64,000 nt of DNA, from contig NZ_CP019770.1 of the NCBI RefSeq assembly GCF_004328665.1, positions 3,038,001-3,102,000 on the forward strand, given 5' to 3'. The notes beneath the pieces were generated by a model. It made no database searches. It saw only the letters and a list, made by a program, of their open reading frames with translations, and was not told the DNA's origin. Each line of letters begins with the position of its first letter. Position 1 is the first letter of the stretch. This stretch comes from Pseudoalteromonas sp. DL-6 (GTDB lineage Bacteria > Pseudomonadota > Gammaproteobacteria > Enterobacterales > Alteromonadaceae). The translations under genes and the position numbers were made by a program. This document shows positions 8,936-18,018 of the stretch, piece by piece.

Positions 8936-10249
8936 TTAGCCTGGATTAGTAACCTTTATTGGTAGGTATATTTGCGCACTTAAACCACCTTCAGGGCGAT
9001 TCGAGAGCACCACCTTGCCGCCATGCATATCGATAATACGTTTAATAATTGCAAGGCCTAGGCCGCTACCTTCACTACCGCGAGCTGCATCACCTTGTTT
9101 AAACGGCTCAAATACTGACTCTAGCTCACTCTCAGGAATACCCGGACCACTATCGTTGACCGCAATAACCACATACTTTTTATTGGAATTGAAGTAACTG
9201 AGTACTTCAATATCGCCCTCTGAATATCGCAGTGCATTTTCAATCATATTAGTCACCACTCGCTTAATCGCAACACTGCTTATGGGAATTTTTCCAACAT
9301 TAGGGTTCGGTTTAAACGTGATCACCCGTTGATGCTTAAGCTCACTTTGTACAACTTCACCAACCAGTGCATTAATATCTTCGCAGGTTTGTTCTTCCCG
9401 TTTATGATGGCGTAAATATTCGATAAATTGATCGATAATGCCATTCATATCTTCAATATCGTAAATAATGCCTTCACGTAAATAATCATCTTCATCAACC
9501 ATCATTTCTGTGGCTAAACGAATACGCGTAAGCGGTGTGCGTAAATCATGAGAAACACCGGCCATAAGTAATCGACGGTCGTTTTCAAGGGCAGCAATAC
9601 CTCGCGACATTTGATTAAAGGCGCGTGTTACCTCAATAACCTCACTCGACCCTTGCTCTTGTAACTTGGTACTAAAGTCGCCCACCCCTACTTTTATCGC
9701 AGCTTGTTGTAATGCTTTTAGCGGTCGGTTCAAGTGCCTTGCAAATAGCCAGCCTCCTAATACACTTAAAAAGCCGATGCTTGAAAGATAAAAGGTTAAA
9801 AACTCAAGGTTACTTTCTTTAAATCCGGTGAGCGGCACTTTGACCCAATAACCCGGCGCCTGCGGGGCTTCTACCCAATAAATAAGCGGATCAGTTTGAC
9901 TAATGCGTACCCGAGAAAAGCCATTTAATTGCTCAGACATACTACGCGATAGCCCAGAATATTCACGACTTTGGCCTAAACCATTTCGCATAGCTTCACG
10001 CTGAGTCATTACTTCAATGCCAGTTATTTCAAAAAACTTCTCAGAGACTTCATCGGTAACTTCAACACCATCTTCCCAATCAATAAACACAGTTTTAATT
10101 TGCTTAGCCAGCATTAAATTAACTTGTTCAATGGTGGGTTTAACTACATATAAACTTACCGTGACGTAGGAGACAATTTGGTTAATAAGCAACAAAGCGG
10201 CAACCAAAAATACGGTTTGTCCAAACGCACTACGCGGAAACATTCCCAT
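8936..10249 (-). CDS. envZ: osmosensing histidine kinase EnvZ
   Basis: Inner-membrane sensor kinase that phosphorylates OmpR. Two membrane segments (about 12-35 and 150-170) flank a periplasmic loop, followed by HAMP, the H-box [16 protein letters not shown] (His234) and an ATPase domain with N, G1 (DSGPGIP) and G2 (GSGLGLAI) boxes. The 437-residue length is close to E. coli EnvZ. It follows ompR with a five-base gap, in the usual ompR-envZ order. Two ATGs, two codons apart, could serve as start. Confidence 0.95.
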   Translation of the reverse strand: MGMFPRSAFGQTVFLVAALLLINQIVSYVTVSLYVVKPTIEQVNLMLAKQIKTVFIDWEDGVEVTDEVSEKFFEITGIEVMTQREAMRNGLGQSREYSGLSRSMSEQLNGFSRVRISQTDPLIYWVEAPQAPGYWVKVPLTGFKESNLEFLTFYLSSIGFLSVLGGWLFARHLNRPLKALQQAAIKVGVGDFSTKLQEQGSSEVIEVTRAFNQMSRGIAALENDRRLLMAGVSHDLRTPLTRIRLATEMMVDEDDYLREGIIYDIEDMNGIIDQFIEYLRHHKREEQTCEDINALVGEVVQSELKHQRVITFKPNPNVGKIPISSVAIKRVVTNMIENALRYSEGDIEVLSYFNSNKKYVVIAVNDSGPGIPESELESVFEPFKQGDAARGSEGSGLGLAIIKRIIDMHGGKVVLSNRPEGGLSAQIYLPIKVTNPG

Positions 10250-10254
10250 AATGA

Positions 10255-10974
10255 TTACTTTTCACCGTCAGGAACAAATACGTAACCTAAACCCCATACC
10301 GTTTGAATATAGCGAGGGTTAGCGGCATCAACTTCAATCATTCTACGAAGGCGTGATACTTGAACATCAATACTGCGCTCAAGCGCACTATAGTCTCGCC
10401 CTCGAGCTAAATTCATTAATTTATCTCGACTTAATGGCTCACGCGGGTGAGACACTAACGCTTTTAACACCGCAAATTCACCACTGGTGAGCGACACCGT
10501 GTTATCGCCTTCACTCATTTCCCGGGTGGCTAAATTTAGGGTGAATTTACCAAACTCAATTAAATTCTCTTCTGCTGAGGGCGCTCCTGGCACTTCTTTT
10601 GATTGACGACGTAAAATGGCTTTTATGCGCGCTAATAGCTCGCGAGGATTAAACGGTTTCGGAATATAGTCGTCAGCGCCGAGTTCTAGGCCAATAATAC
10701 GATCGACTTCATCGCCTTTGGCGGTCAGCATAACAATAGGGATTTGGTTTTCTTTTTGGCGTAAACGTCTGCAAATAGAGAGCCCATCTTCGCCGGGCAG
10801 CATTAGATCAAGCACCATTAGGTGAAAATTTTCACGCTCAATTAGCCTATCCATTTGCTCTGAATCGGCAGCTGTTCTGACAATAAATCCTTGCTCTACC
10901 AAATAGCGTTCCAGCAAACTGCGTAAACGTTTATCATCATCCACCACCAATACTTTTACTGTCTCTTGTCCCAT
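10255..10974 (-). CDS. ompR: response regulator OmpR
   Basis: DNA-binding regulator of outer-membrane porin and osmotic-response genes, activated by EnvZ. The receiver domain (1-125) has the acidic VDDD pocket, phospho-acceptor Asp56 in [11 protein letters not shown] and the conserved Lys in PKPFNP. A winged-helix trans_reg_C domain (about 140-235) follows, with [12 protein letters not shown] recognition helix. Length (239) equals the family. It is transcribed divergently from greB, as in E. coli, so the 150-183 bases between them carry both promoters. Confidence 0.97.
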   Translation of the reverse strand: MGQETVKVLVVDDDKRLRSLLERYLVEQGFIVRTAADSEQMDRLIERENFHLMVLDLMLPGEDGLSICRRLRQKENQIPIVMLTAKGDEVDRIIGLELGADDYIPKPFNPRELLARIKAILRRQSKEVPGAPSAEENLIEFGKFTLNLATREMSEGDNTVSLTSGEFAVLKALVSHPREPLSRDKLMNLARGRDYSALERSIDVQVSRLRRMIEVDAANPRYIQTVWGLGYVFVPDGEK

Positions 10975-11157
10975 AATCTGTTGCTTATTTTTATAATTTA
11001 TTAATAGTTAATATAAATGAAAAACTTAAGAATAAAAAACTAATTAAGCGCTTAGATTGTTACTGAACATTTCAAACCCATTGATAGCGGTTTTATCTCG
11101 ACAAGCAGCCTTTATTTTAATACCTTGCCACTCATGAAGATTAAACAAGAACTCAGC

Positions 11158-11631
11158 GTGAAAACAAACTTAATTACTCGCGAAGGTTATTTACAATTGC
11201 AGCAAGAGCATGATCATCTTTGGAATGAAAAACGTCCAGAAGTAACTAAAATTGTGAGTTGGGCTGCCAGCCTAGGTGATCGCTCTGAAAACGCAGACTA
11301 TCAGTACAACAAGCGTTTGCTTCGCCAAATTGACCGTCGTATACGCTATTTACGAAAACGCATCCCCGATCTAAAAATTGTTGACTACTCCCCCGTACAA
11401 GACGGCAAAGTTTTTTTTGGTGCTTGGGTGGAAATAGAAAACGAGGCCGGTGAGTGTAAAAAATTTAGAATTGTCGGTCCCGATGAAATTTATGATCGCA
11501 ACGATTATATTTCTATCGATTCACCAATGGCGCGAGCGTTATTAAAAAAACAAGTAGACGATGATTTTGAGGTAATGACTCCCCAAGGCGCTAAGCAATG
11601 GTACGTAAATAACATCACTTACCAAAAATAG
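11158..11631 (+). CDS. greB: transcription elongation factor GreB
   Basis: It rescues backtracked RNA polymerase by stimulating transcript cleavage. The N-terminal coiled coil carries the acidic tip in GDRSENADYQYNK, and the C-terminal FKBP-like domain contains VFFGAWVEIEN and ISIDSPMARALLKK. I chose the GTG at 11158 because it places the conserved KTNLITREGY exactly where E. coli GreB begins and gives 157 residues against 158. An ATG at 11134 or TTG at 11125 would add 8 or 11 non-conserved residues and neither has a good ribosome-binding site. The greB/ompR divergence and downstream tex match E. coli order. Confidence 0.93.
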   Translation: MKTNLITREGYLQLQQEHDHLWNEKRPEVTKIVSWAASLGDRSENADYQYNKRLLRQIDRRIRYLRKRIPDLKIVDYSPVQDGKVFFGAWVEIENEAGECKKFRIVGPDEIYDRNDYISIDSPMARALLKKQVDDDFEVMTPQGAKQWYVNNITYQK

Positions 11632-11642
11632 CATCGCTTAGT

Positions 11643-11658
11643 TTTGATTCAGATCACA
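11643..11658. promoter_or_regulatory. possible CRP-type site
   Basis: TTTGA-N6-TCACA matches the CRP consensus TGTGA-N6-TCACA at nine of ten positions. It lies about 100 bases before the small exported protein gene and 12 bases after greB. One such match is expected by chance every few tens of kilobases, so this is weak. Confidence 0.3.
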
Positions 11659-11755
11659 TTAACTTTTTATTGTTTATATTTTATGAGTAAGCTATAACTA
11701 AGGTTACTCAAGTAATGTTGTATTAACTTGAGAGTAGTTAATTAAGGTCACCACC

Positions 11756-12061
11756 ATGTCAAACATAACAGCGCGCATATTACAAAATGCCCTCGTGTTT
11801 GCACTCTTCATGAGTGTGAGTTTGACATTGCATGGCGCACCTAAAAATAACAAACTTGATGCTGGTTTTGCCCCAGCTGAATTTATTGTTTGTGACTCCC
11901 CTGACCAAGCAAACCTCGACACCGATATAGATTCTCTTGATGGTGTTATTGCGCTTAGAGAAATTCAACCACTTCCTTTAGCGTTTTTCTTTCATTATGA
12001 AAGTCAATTTTTAGCCACTGCCTACAATCACGCAAACCCGCGAGCGCCACCTGTTATTTAA
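11756..12061 (+). CDS. small exported protein of unknown function
   Basis: A 101-residue protein with a hydrophobic N-terminus (about 8-28) ending in LHGAPKNN, which looks like a cleavable signal peptide. The mature part is about 70 residues, acidic in its first half and with a single cysteine (IVCDSPDQ). I recognise no domain. An AAGG ribosome-binding site lies about nine bases before the ATG. It and the following CBS gene are inserted between greB and tex, which are adjacent in E. coli. The gene probably has its own promoter in the 124 bases after greB. A real gene is likely but not proven. Confidence 0.6.
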   Translation: MSNITARILQNALVFALFMSVSLTLHGAPKNNKLDAGFAPAEFIVCDSPDQANLDTDIDSLDGVIALREIQPLPLAFFFHYESQFLATAYNHANPRAPPVI

Positions 12062-12122
12062 TTTAGTAACTTACTTTTAAACATTATTAAATTTTTATAA
12101 CTAATTTATTTAGGTGGATATT

Positions 12123-12701
12123 ATGTCTAACTTTAAAGAACTCCGTACCCAAGACATTTCGCATGGCACTATTGCTGATACTTTTACTAATGAGCCTGTA
12201 ATTGATTTAACTTCTCCTGCAACACGCATAGTAACTAGCTTTACGCATACCAGTCCTATGCGTGCAGCGTTTGATACAACCATTGAACAAGCATCGAAAC
12301 AGTTAAATACTCAGCGCTCTGATTTTATTTTAGTGACTGACGAGCATCAAAAATTAATTGGAATTGTCGCAAGTGCAGATTTACAAAGCTCAAAAATCAT
12401 GATTTTAGCGCAGCGTTTAGGCTTGCCTCGTAGTGAAATTAGCTTACGCTATTTAATGACACCGCTGAGTAATTTAATGGGTGTAAGTATGAAAAGCTTA
12501 AGCTACTCATGCATTGGTGATGCACTGCAAACTATGGAACATCATGGCGCTATGTTTTTATTAGTCACTGCGGCTAACTATGAAATCAGCGGCTTAATTT
12601 CAGCACGCGATATAGCACGTAAGCTGCAAATTCCTGTTCATATTAGCCCAATAGCACACACATTTAGTGAAGTACTCGAAAGTATAGAGCACCCTCACTA
12701 A
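12123..12701 (+). CDS. CBS-domain protein
   Basis: A 192-residue cytoplasmic protein with a pair of CBS motifs (about 50-110 and 120-185): DFILVTDEHQKLIGIVASADLQ in the first and AMFLLVTAANYEISGLISARDIA in the second. Such pairs usually bind adenine nucleotides and sense energy status. No catalytic domain is attached, so it may regulate a partner. The start is the ATG at 12123, supported by AGGTGG six bases upstream, not the GTG three codons earlier. It follows the small exported protein by 61 bases and precedes tex by 168. Confidence 0.85.
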   Translation: MSNFKELRTQDISHGTIADTFTNEPVIDLTSPATRIVTSFTHTSPMRAAFDTTIEQASKQLNTQRSDFILVTDEHQKLIGIVASADLQSSKIMILAQRLGLPRSEISLRYLMTPLSNLMGVSMKSLSYSCIGDALQTMEHHGAMFLLVTAANYEISGLISARDIARKLQIPVHISPIAHTFSEVLESIEHPH

Positions 12702-12744
12702 ATCCGCTTTTTATTAGTATAGTTCCAACCCCGGTAATGGCATC

Positions 12745-12781
12745 TTAAGGCAAGTAAAATAGCTTGCTTTAAGAGCTTTTT
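12745..12781 (+). terminator. terminator-like hairpin after CBS gene
   Basis: TTAAGGCAAG pairs with CTTGCTTTAA (one G-U wobble) around an eight-base loop, with a T-run shortly after. It lies 44 bases past the CBS gene and before tex. Confidence 0.45.
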
Positions 12782-12869
12782 ATTACCCTCCCCTGTGATA
12801 TTATTCAAGACATTGACGCATCAGTTAACTTCTTAGCTGGTCTTATTTTTTGTATTAAAAGGTTTTTGC

Positions 12870-15194
12870 ATGAGCGATATCTCTGCACGTTTAGCAACTG
12901 AGCTAAATGCACAGCAGCAACAAGTGGTTGCAGCAACAAAGTTACTTGATGAAGGCGCAACCGTCCCCTTTATTGCCCGTTACAGAAAAGAAGTGACCGG
13001 TGGATTAGATGACACCCAACTACGCCTTCTAGAACAACGTTTATCTTATTTACGTGAACTTGAAGAGCGTCGTGGCTTTATCCTGTCGACGATAGAATCT
13101 CAAAATAAACTTACCGGTGAATTAGCGGCTGATATTAAAGCAGCACAAAGTAAAACCGAACTAGAAGACTTATATTTGCCTTATAAAGCAAAACGCCGCA
13201 CTAAAGGTCAAATAGCTATTGAAGCAGGTTTAGAACAGCTAGCTGATGCATTATTTAACGATCCAATGCTTGACCCAGAAGCTGAGGCTGTAAAATTTAT
13301 TAATAGCGAAAAAGCGATTGTCGATACTAAAGCAGCGCTTGATGGTGCTAAGTTTATTTTGATGGAGCGCTTTGCTGAAGACGCTAAATTACTCGCTAAA
13401 TTTAGAACTCATATTAGTCAGAATGGGGCGATTGAAAGCAAACTTATTGATGGCCAAGAACAAGCGGGGGCTAAATACCGAGACTACTTTGAACATCAAG
13501 AACCGTTAAAAAAAGTCCCCTCGCACCGTGCACTAGCCATGCTAAGAGCGCGTAATGAAGGCGTTTTACAGTTAACTATTAATCCTGAGCCGAGCGCTGA
13601 AAACCCAGCGCAATTATGTGCACAGATGATTAGCGATCATTACCGCCTAGATATTAAAAACAAACCTGCCAGCGCTTGGTTATTAACCGTGGTGCAATGG
13701 GCGTGGAAAATTAAGCTTGGATTACACTTAGAAAATGAATTTTTAGCCTCAATGCGTGAAAAAGCCGAAACCGGTGCCATTGATGTATTTGCTAAAAACT
13801 TAAAAGACTTATTAATGGCAGCTCCTGCAGGTCCTCGCACTACGTTAGGTTTAGATCCTGGTTTACGTACCGGTTGTAAAATTGCCGTGGTTGATAGCAC
13901 AGGTAAGCTGCTTGCTACCCAAACGATTTTCCCACATGCACCACAAAATCATTGGGATAAATCATTACGCACGCTCGAGCAGCTATGTCGTCAACATAAG
14001 GTAGAGCTTATTGCAATTGGTAACGGCACCGCTTCTCGCGAATCAGATAAACTAGTTGGCGAACTTATCAAAGCCAATACCGAGCTTAAACTGAATAAAA
14101 TCATGGTCAGTGAGGCCGGCGCTTCGGTGTACTCTGCGTCTGAGTTTGCCGCTAATGAATTTCCAGATTTAGATGTATCTTTACGCGGTGCCGTATCTAT
14201 TGCACGCCGCCTCCAAGATCCATTGGCTGAGCTGGTTAAAATAGAGCCTAAGTCTATTGGTGTAGGTCAATACCAACATGATGTATCGCAAAGCCAACTG
14301 GGGCAAAGCCTAATTTCGGTGGTAGAAGACTGTGTAAACAGTGTCGGTGTTGATTTAAATATGGCTTCTGTGCCTTTGCTTGCACGTGTTTCTGGCTTAA
14401 ACAAAACCTTAGCGCAAAACATTGTAAACTACCGTGATACAAACGGTTCATTTACAAAACGCAGTCAGTTGAAAAAAGTAGAGCGCTTGGGGCCAAAAGC
14501 ATTTGAACAAGCAGCCGGCTTTTTACGCATTAACAATGGCAGCGATCCACTAGACAACTCATCAGTTCACCCTGAAGCATACCCTATCGTTAAGCGTATT
14601 TGTGAGCACAATCAGGTAGACGTAAATCACCTCATTGGTAATAAGGAGTTTTTAAATAAGCTCGCTGCAAATGATTATATTGACGATAAATTTGGCCTGC
14701 CTACCGTGACCGATATTATTAGCGAGCTTGATAAACCGGGTCGCGATCCGCGCCCTGAATTTAAAACTGCTGAGTTTAAAGCCGGTGTTGAAAAAATTAG
14801 TGACCTTAAGCCCGGTATGATTTTAGAAGGCGTGGTATCGAACGTTGCTAATTTTGGTGCATTTGTTGATGTGGGTGTTCATCAAGATGGACTCGTGCAT
14901 ATTTCAGCCATTACTAACAAGTTTATTTCAGACCCACGAGAAGTAGTTAAAGCAGGTGACATTGTTAAAGTCAAAGTGGTTGAAGTCGACGCTGCCCGTA
15001 AACGTATTAGTTTTACTATGCGCCTAGATGACGAGATAGACACTAGCAATAAAGCTGCCCCTGCGGCGCCGCAAAAGCCGCGCAGCAACAATGCAAACCA
15101 AACGCGAGCGCCTAAGCCTAAGCGCGACACAGGCAATGCCATGATGGGTAATGCGTTTGCTGATGCCTTTGCCAATGCGAAAGTGAAAAAATAA
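12870..15194 (+). CDS. tex: Tex-like RNA-binding transcription accessory protein
   Basis: A 774-residue Tex/YhgF protein that binds nucleic acid and associates with transcription. Domains in order: N-terminal helical region with [17 protein letters not shown], a YqgF/RNase H-like domain ([19 protein letters not shown], about 325-450), helix-hairpin-helix repeats (about 490-560) and a C-terminal S1 domain ([20 protein letters not shown], about 650-720). A basic Ala/Pro-rich tail follows. An AAAGG site precedes the ATG. As in E. coli it lies downstream of greB, but here two genes intervene. Confidence 0.96.
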   Translation: MSDISARLATELNAQQQQVVAATKLLDEGATVPFIARYRKEVTGGLDDTQLRLLEQRLSYLRELEERRGFILSTIESQNKLTGELAADIKAAQSKTELEDLYLPYKAKRRTKGQIAIEAGLEQLADALFNDPMLDPEAEAVKFINSEKAIVDTKAALDGAKFILMERFAEDAKLLAKFRTHISQNGAIESKLIDGQEQAGAKYRDYFEHQEPLKKVPSHRALAMLRARNEGVLQLTINPEPSAENPAQLCAQMISDHYRLDIKNKPASAWLLTVVQWAWKIKLGLHLENEFLASMREKAETGAIDVFAKNLKDLLMAAPAGPRTTLGLDPGLRTGCKIAVVDSTGKLLATQTIFPHAPQNHWDKSLRTLEQLCRQHKVELIAIGNGTASRESDKLVGELIKANTELKLNKIMVSEAGASVYSASEFAANEFPDLDVSLRGAVSIARRLQDPLAELVKIEPKSIGVGQYQHDVSQSQLGQSLISVVEDCVNSVGVDLNMASVPLLARVSGLNKTLAQNIVNYRDTNGSFTKRSQLKKVERLGPKAFEQAAGFLRINNGSDPLDNSSVHPEAYPIVKRICEHNQVDVNHLIGNKEFLNKLAANDYIDDKFGLPTVTDIISELDKPGRDPRPEFKTAEFKAGVEKISDLKPGMILEGVVSNVANFGAFVDVGVHQDGLVHISAITNKFISDPREVVKAGDIVKVKVVEVDAARKRISFTMRLDDEIDTSNKAAPAAPQKPRSNNANQTRAPKPKRDTGNAMMGNAFADAFANAKVKK

Positions 15195-15205
15195 AATGAC
15201 CCAAT

Positions 15206-15231
15206 AAAAAAACCGCTTAGGCGGTTTTTTT
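15206..15231 (+). terminator. Rho-independent terminator of tex
   Basis: AACCGC and GCGGTT pair around TTAG, flanked by A5 and a seven-T run, 12 bases past the tex stop. The A-run means it may also work for the convergent gene. Confidence 0.9.
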
Positions 15232-15256
15232 ATGGCTATTAAATATAAGCTTTAAT

Positions 15257-16114
15257 TTAAATTTGTGCTGAGAATTGGCTTTGAGTCGCAGGAGAAGTGG
15301 CCAGTTGGTAAAAGCTAGCAATGCGACCAGCACGTGCTTCTACTTCAACATCACGCGTTTGCTCTTCGCTTTTAGCGGTTTTTACTTCTGAACTTTCACT
15401 ATTAGAAAACGATGCACTGACTCTACTTTGACCTTCGCTGCTGTCTTCGTCATCCGCTGATGCTAACTCAGCTTGTGCTGCGGCTATTTTTTGAGTGGCA
15501 TCTGCTGCAATTGCCCTGTCGGCACCTGAAGGCTCTGCTGGCGCTAGTGCTGCAGCACGTACCGTTTGCATTTTATCAATGGTTGCTTGAGGGTCACCAT
15601 TGATAACCCCAACATCTATCGGTACTTCACCACCTACGGCATAGTTAGTACCGTCAGGGCCTCTTTGGTATTCATAGCTAGGAGAGCCCGCATATTGTCC
15701 ACCCACAGCGGCATGCGCTTGCTCATGTGTTCGCACTTCAGTGTCGCGTGCTTTAAGCTCTTTAATTTGTTGAAGTTCTTGCTCAAGTTGCAGCTCTTCT
15801 TGCTCACTAACTTCTTCTGCAGCTTGTTGTTTTTCTTGCTCGGCATCATCTTGATCGCTATCTGCATTGCCTTCGCGTTGCGCAATCGTTTTATCGTCTG
15901 CAATTTTGCCACTCGCATTGTAGGTTGAGCTGTCGCTATTTCCTGGCAGTTTGGCTTTTTCTGCATCACTTTGGGCTTTGTTTTCTGTGCTACCGGCAGT
16001 GTTTGCAGCGGCTGGGGGAATGACTTCACGTAGCTGGTTGTCACGCCGAGCAGTCTCTGTATAAACATTTGCGGTGTTTATATTGATAGACGGAAATGGC
16101 GTGACAATATTCAT
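15257..16114 (-). CDS. putative SprA-related metalloprotease (HExxH)
   Basis: A 285-residue protein of the uncharacterised SprA-related family (often labelled 'putative metalloprotease CJM1_0395'). The core (about 115-205) contains THEQAHAAVGGQYAG with a zincin HExxH at His130-Glu131-His134, then YEYQRGPDGTNYAVGGEVPID and a conserved PSGADRAIAADA segment. It is surrounded by low-complexity Ala/Glu/Gln/Ser stretches that look disordered. There is no signal peptide. Whether the HExxH is catalytic is inference. It follows the small protein at 16121-16429 by six bases, so they form an operon. Confidence 0.8.
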   Translation of the reverse strand: MNIVTPFPSININTANVYTETARRDNQLREVIPPAAANTAGSTENKAQSDAEKAKLPGNSDSSTYNASGKIADDKTIAQREGNADSDQDDAEQEKQQAAEEVSEQEELQLEQELQQIKELKARDTEVRTHEQAHAAVGGQYAGSPSYEYQRGPDGTNYAVGGEVPIDVGVINGDPQATIDKMQTVRAAALAPAEPSGADRAIAADATQKIAAAQAELASADDEDSSEGQSRVSASFSNSESSEVKTAKSEEQTRDVEVEARAGRIASFYQLATSPATQSQFSAQI

Positions 16115-16120
16115 GAGAAA

Positions 16121-16429
16121 TTACACTTTAATATCAACTAAAGTGCCTAATACGTCATCTGCAGTTTGGATAGATTGCGTGTTTGCCTTAGCATTAAACT
16201 CTTCAACTTTTAAGTTTACTAATGCATCATCAATTCGTGCAGGTTGAGATACTGGCGCGGTGACTGCTTCTTCAGGACGAGCGGCCGTTAATTGACGTTG
16301 CTGCGCTAGTTGAGAGTCGTCTTGCTGCTCTATGCTGGCACGATTAATCTCAGCGCTGGCTTTTTCAATTCCTTGGCTGGCTCTATTAAACCCTTCAACA
16401 CCACTATTGAATACAGATCCTATTGGCAT
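16121..16429 (-). CDS. small protein with flagellar-rod-like ends, function unknown
   Basis: A 102-residue, Ala/Gln-rich, signal-less protein. The N-terminus (MPIGSVFNSGVEGFNRASQG) and C-terminus (DVLGTLVDIKV) resemble the terminal helices of flagellar rod and hook proteins, which end in patterns like VLKTLIDIR, but the middle is too short to be any known rod protein. A strong GGAGG site precedes the ATG by nine bases. It is the first gene of a two-gene operon with the HExxH protein. No flagellar genes are in the window. Confidence 0.65.
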   Translation of the reverse strand: MPIGSVFNSGVEGFNRASQGIEKASAEINRASIEQQDDSQLAQQRQLTAARPEEAVTAPVSQPARIDDALVNLKVEEFNAKANTQSIQTADDVLGTLVDIKV

Positions 16430-16521
16430 AATAATAAACCTCCAGCAAATAAATATTGTTTAATTATCGCTCAAAAATCACGCAAAATAAAGCTTTAAAC
16501 CGCAGTAATCATGGCTTTGCT

Positions 16522-17259
16522 TCAAAGCATTGATTTAACGGCAGATAAAAATTCACTTTTATGAGAAATAAAAGGCGCATGCGATGCTTTGTCTAACACT
16601 TCGTACTCAAAGTCAGCATTAAGTGCCACCATTTTCTCAATGGCCCGATAAGGAACGAGAGAGTCTAAGCGTCCAAAAATGCCGCGAATAGTCACTGGAC
16701 ATTGAGCAAATAATTCGCGTAAATCTTCATTTTGCAGTATGTCTAGCCCTGCACTTAAAGCCTCGTTATACGGAGGCGGTGACTGACTCAATAACTGCTT
16801 TAACTGTTTTACATCATCGCGAGCCGACTCACTGCCCATTGCCTGAATTGCCAAAAAGCGCTCTATCGTTTTTGAACGCTCTTGCAACAACTGCTCTTTG
16901 AACTGTTTTAATACTTTAGGCTTAATGCCAGCCCATGGCAATTGCTCTGCAAAAAAGGGCGTTGAGGCAACTAAAATGACTTTTGATACTTTTTCTGGCC
17001 AATGTTTGGCAATATAAATAGCAAACAACCCACCTAAAGACCACCCCATTAGTACCGATTGTGGCTTTAACTGCTCACTCACCTGCTTTGCAGCATCGTG
17101 TAATGTATATGGGCTTAAAGAGGCGTTATTATCACCATAACCGGGTAAATCCAAACAACGCACTTTACCTGAATATAAAAACTCTAATTCTGGTTTTATT
17201 AACTGCCACACACCTTGGTTCATTCCCCAACCATGTAACAACACACATTCATTTTGCAT
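16522..17259 (-). CDS. bioH: pimeloyl-ACP methyl ester carboxylesterase
   Basis: An alpha/beta hydrolase of 245 residues that removes the methyl group from pimeloyl-ACP methyl ester, releasing pimeloyl-ACP for biotin synthesis. The oxyanion motif LLHGWGMN, the nucleophile elbow GWSLGG (Ser74), an Asp in GRLDSLVP and the catalytic His in DKASHAPF complete the triad. It is divergent from comF, the arrangement seen for bioH and gntX in E. coli. The other biotin genes are not here. Confidence 0.93.
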   Translation of the reverse strand: MQNECVLLHGWGMNQGVWQLIKPELEFLYSGKVRCLDLPGYGDNNASLSPYTLHDAAKQVSEQLKPQSVLMGWSLGGLFAIYIAKHWPEKVSKVILVASTPFFAEQLPWAGIKPKVLKQFKEQLLQERSKTIERFLAIQAMGSESARDDVKQLKQLLSQSPPPYNEALSAGLDILQNEDLRELFAQCPVTIRGIFGRLDSLVPYRAIEKMVALNADFEYEVLDKASHAPFISHKSEFLSAVKSML

Positions 17260-17317
17260 ATTTACCTAACCTTAACCAAACTTAAGATCTATGATAGCGC
17301 TTTAAAAGGAGTTTGTA

Positions 17318-17338
17318 ATGAGGATCATCAGCGAATGA
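17318..17338 (+). CDS. possible six-codon upstream ORF before comF
   Basis: An ATG with a strong AAGGAG site seven bases upstream opens a six-codon frame (MRIISE) whose TGA overlaps the comF ATG as ATGA. Such an arrangement could couple comF translation to this mini-ORF. It may also be chance, because comF has a weaker AGGA of its own ten bases upstream. Confidence 0.3.
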   Translation: MRIISE

Positions 17339-18012
17339 AACTCAGCCTAGGTGATTGGCTATTTCCCTCTTACTGTGTGTTATGTCAAAGTCAAATTCAT
17401 AGCTCAATGGGACTGTGTCAATTTTGTTTAGATGACTTGCCATTGCTAGATTTGGCCGAGCATGACAATTTATTTTACCGCCCTGATATTGTAGAAATGT
17501 TTCCTAACTGCAGCTTTGAAAAGCTGTTTGCATGTGCCTTTTACCAGCCCCCTTTTGATTTATGGTTAAAACAACTTAAATTTAATAATCAAATCCATTA
17601 TAAAAAAGCACTGCAGCAAGTCATAAAAAAGCAACTTACTGTTTTTATGACTAAACACCCTATAGCTGTTGATGCATTTATTATTTTACCTTTACATAAA
17701 GCGCGCTTTTTAACGCGTGGATTTAATCAGGTAACCCAAGTATGGCAACCCTGTTTGGCGTCAAATAAGGTGTTAAATAATGCGTTACTTCGCCATAAAC
17801 ACACTTCGGCACAATCACAATTAAGCAAAGCTAAAAGGGTCAAAAATTTACAGCAGGCTTTTTCATGCACGATTAATTTAGAGGGAAAAACGGTAGTAAT
17901 TATCGATGATATTATGACCACAGGAGCAACTCTTAATGCGGCTACATTATCGTTAAAAGAAGCGGGCGCTAAACACGTATGGGCATTCACTACGTGTTTA
18001 ACACCACTTTAG
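17335..18012 (+). CDS. comF: ComF/GntX family phosphoribosyltransferase-like protein
   Basis: The protein (225 residues) has an N-terminal zinc-ribbon-like part with Cys pairs (CVLCQ, CQFC) and a C-terminal PRTase domain with the PRPP motif VVIIDDIMTTGAT near residue 185. In naturally competent bacteria ComF takes part in DNA uptake; the E. coli homologue GntX has no settled role. A frame open from 17254 exists, but homologues begin at MKLSLGDWLFPSYC, so the ATG at 17335 is chosen. It is divergent from bioH and originally followed by nfuA in the E. coli order. Confidence 0.88.
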   Translation: MKLSLGDWLFPSYCVLCQSQIHSSMGLCQFCLDDLPLLDLAEHDNLFYRPDIVEMFPNCSFEKLFACAFYQPPFDLWLKQLKFNNQIHYKKALQQVIKKQLTVFMTKHPIAVDAFIILPLHKARFLTRGFNQVTQVWQPCLASNKVLNNALLRHKHTSAQSQLSKAKRVKNLQQAFSCTINLEGKTVVIIDDIMTTGATLNAATLSLKEAGAKHVWAFTTCLTPL

Positions 18013-18018
18013 GGCGTG

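Noticed and set aside
12870..15194. Signs of horizontal transfer in tex or neighbours
   Set aside because: Codon and base use match the rest of the window and gene order is conserved with E. coli, so no transfer is indicated.
15566..15928. Open frames of 120 and 144 codons over the HExxH gene
   Set aside because: These lie in other frames of a low-complexity region and show no motif; the HExxH frame has family motifs and a neighbour in an operon.
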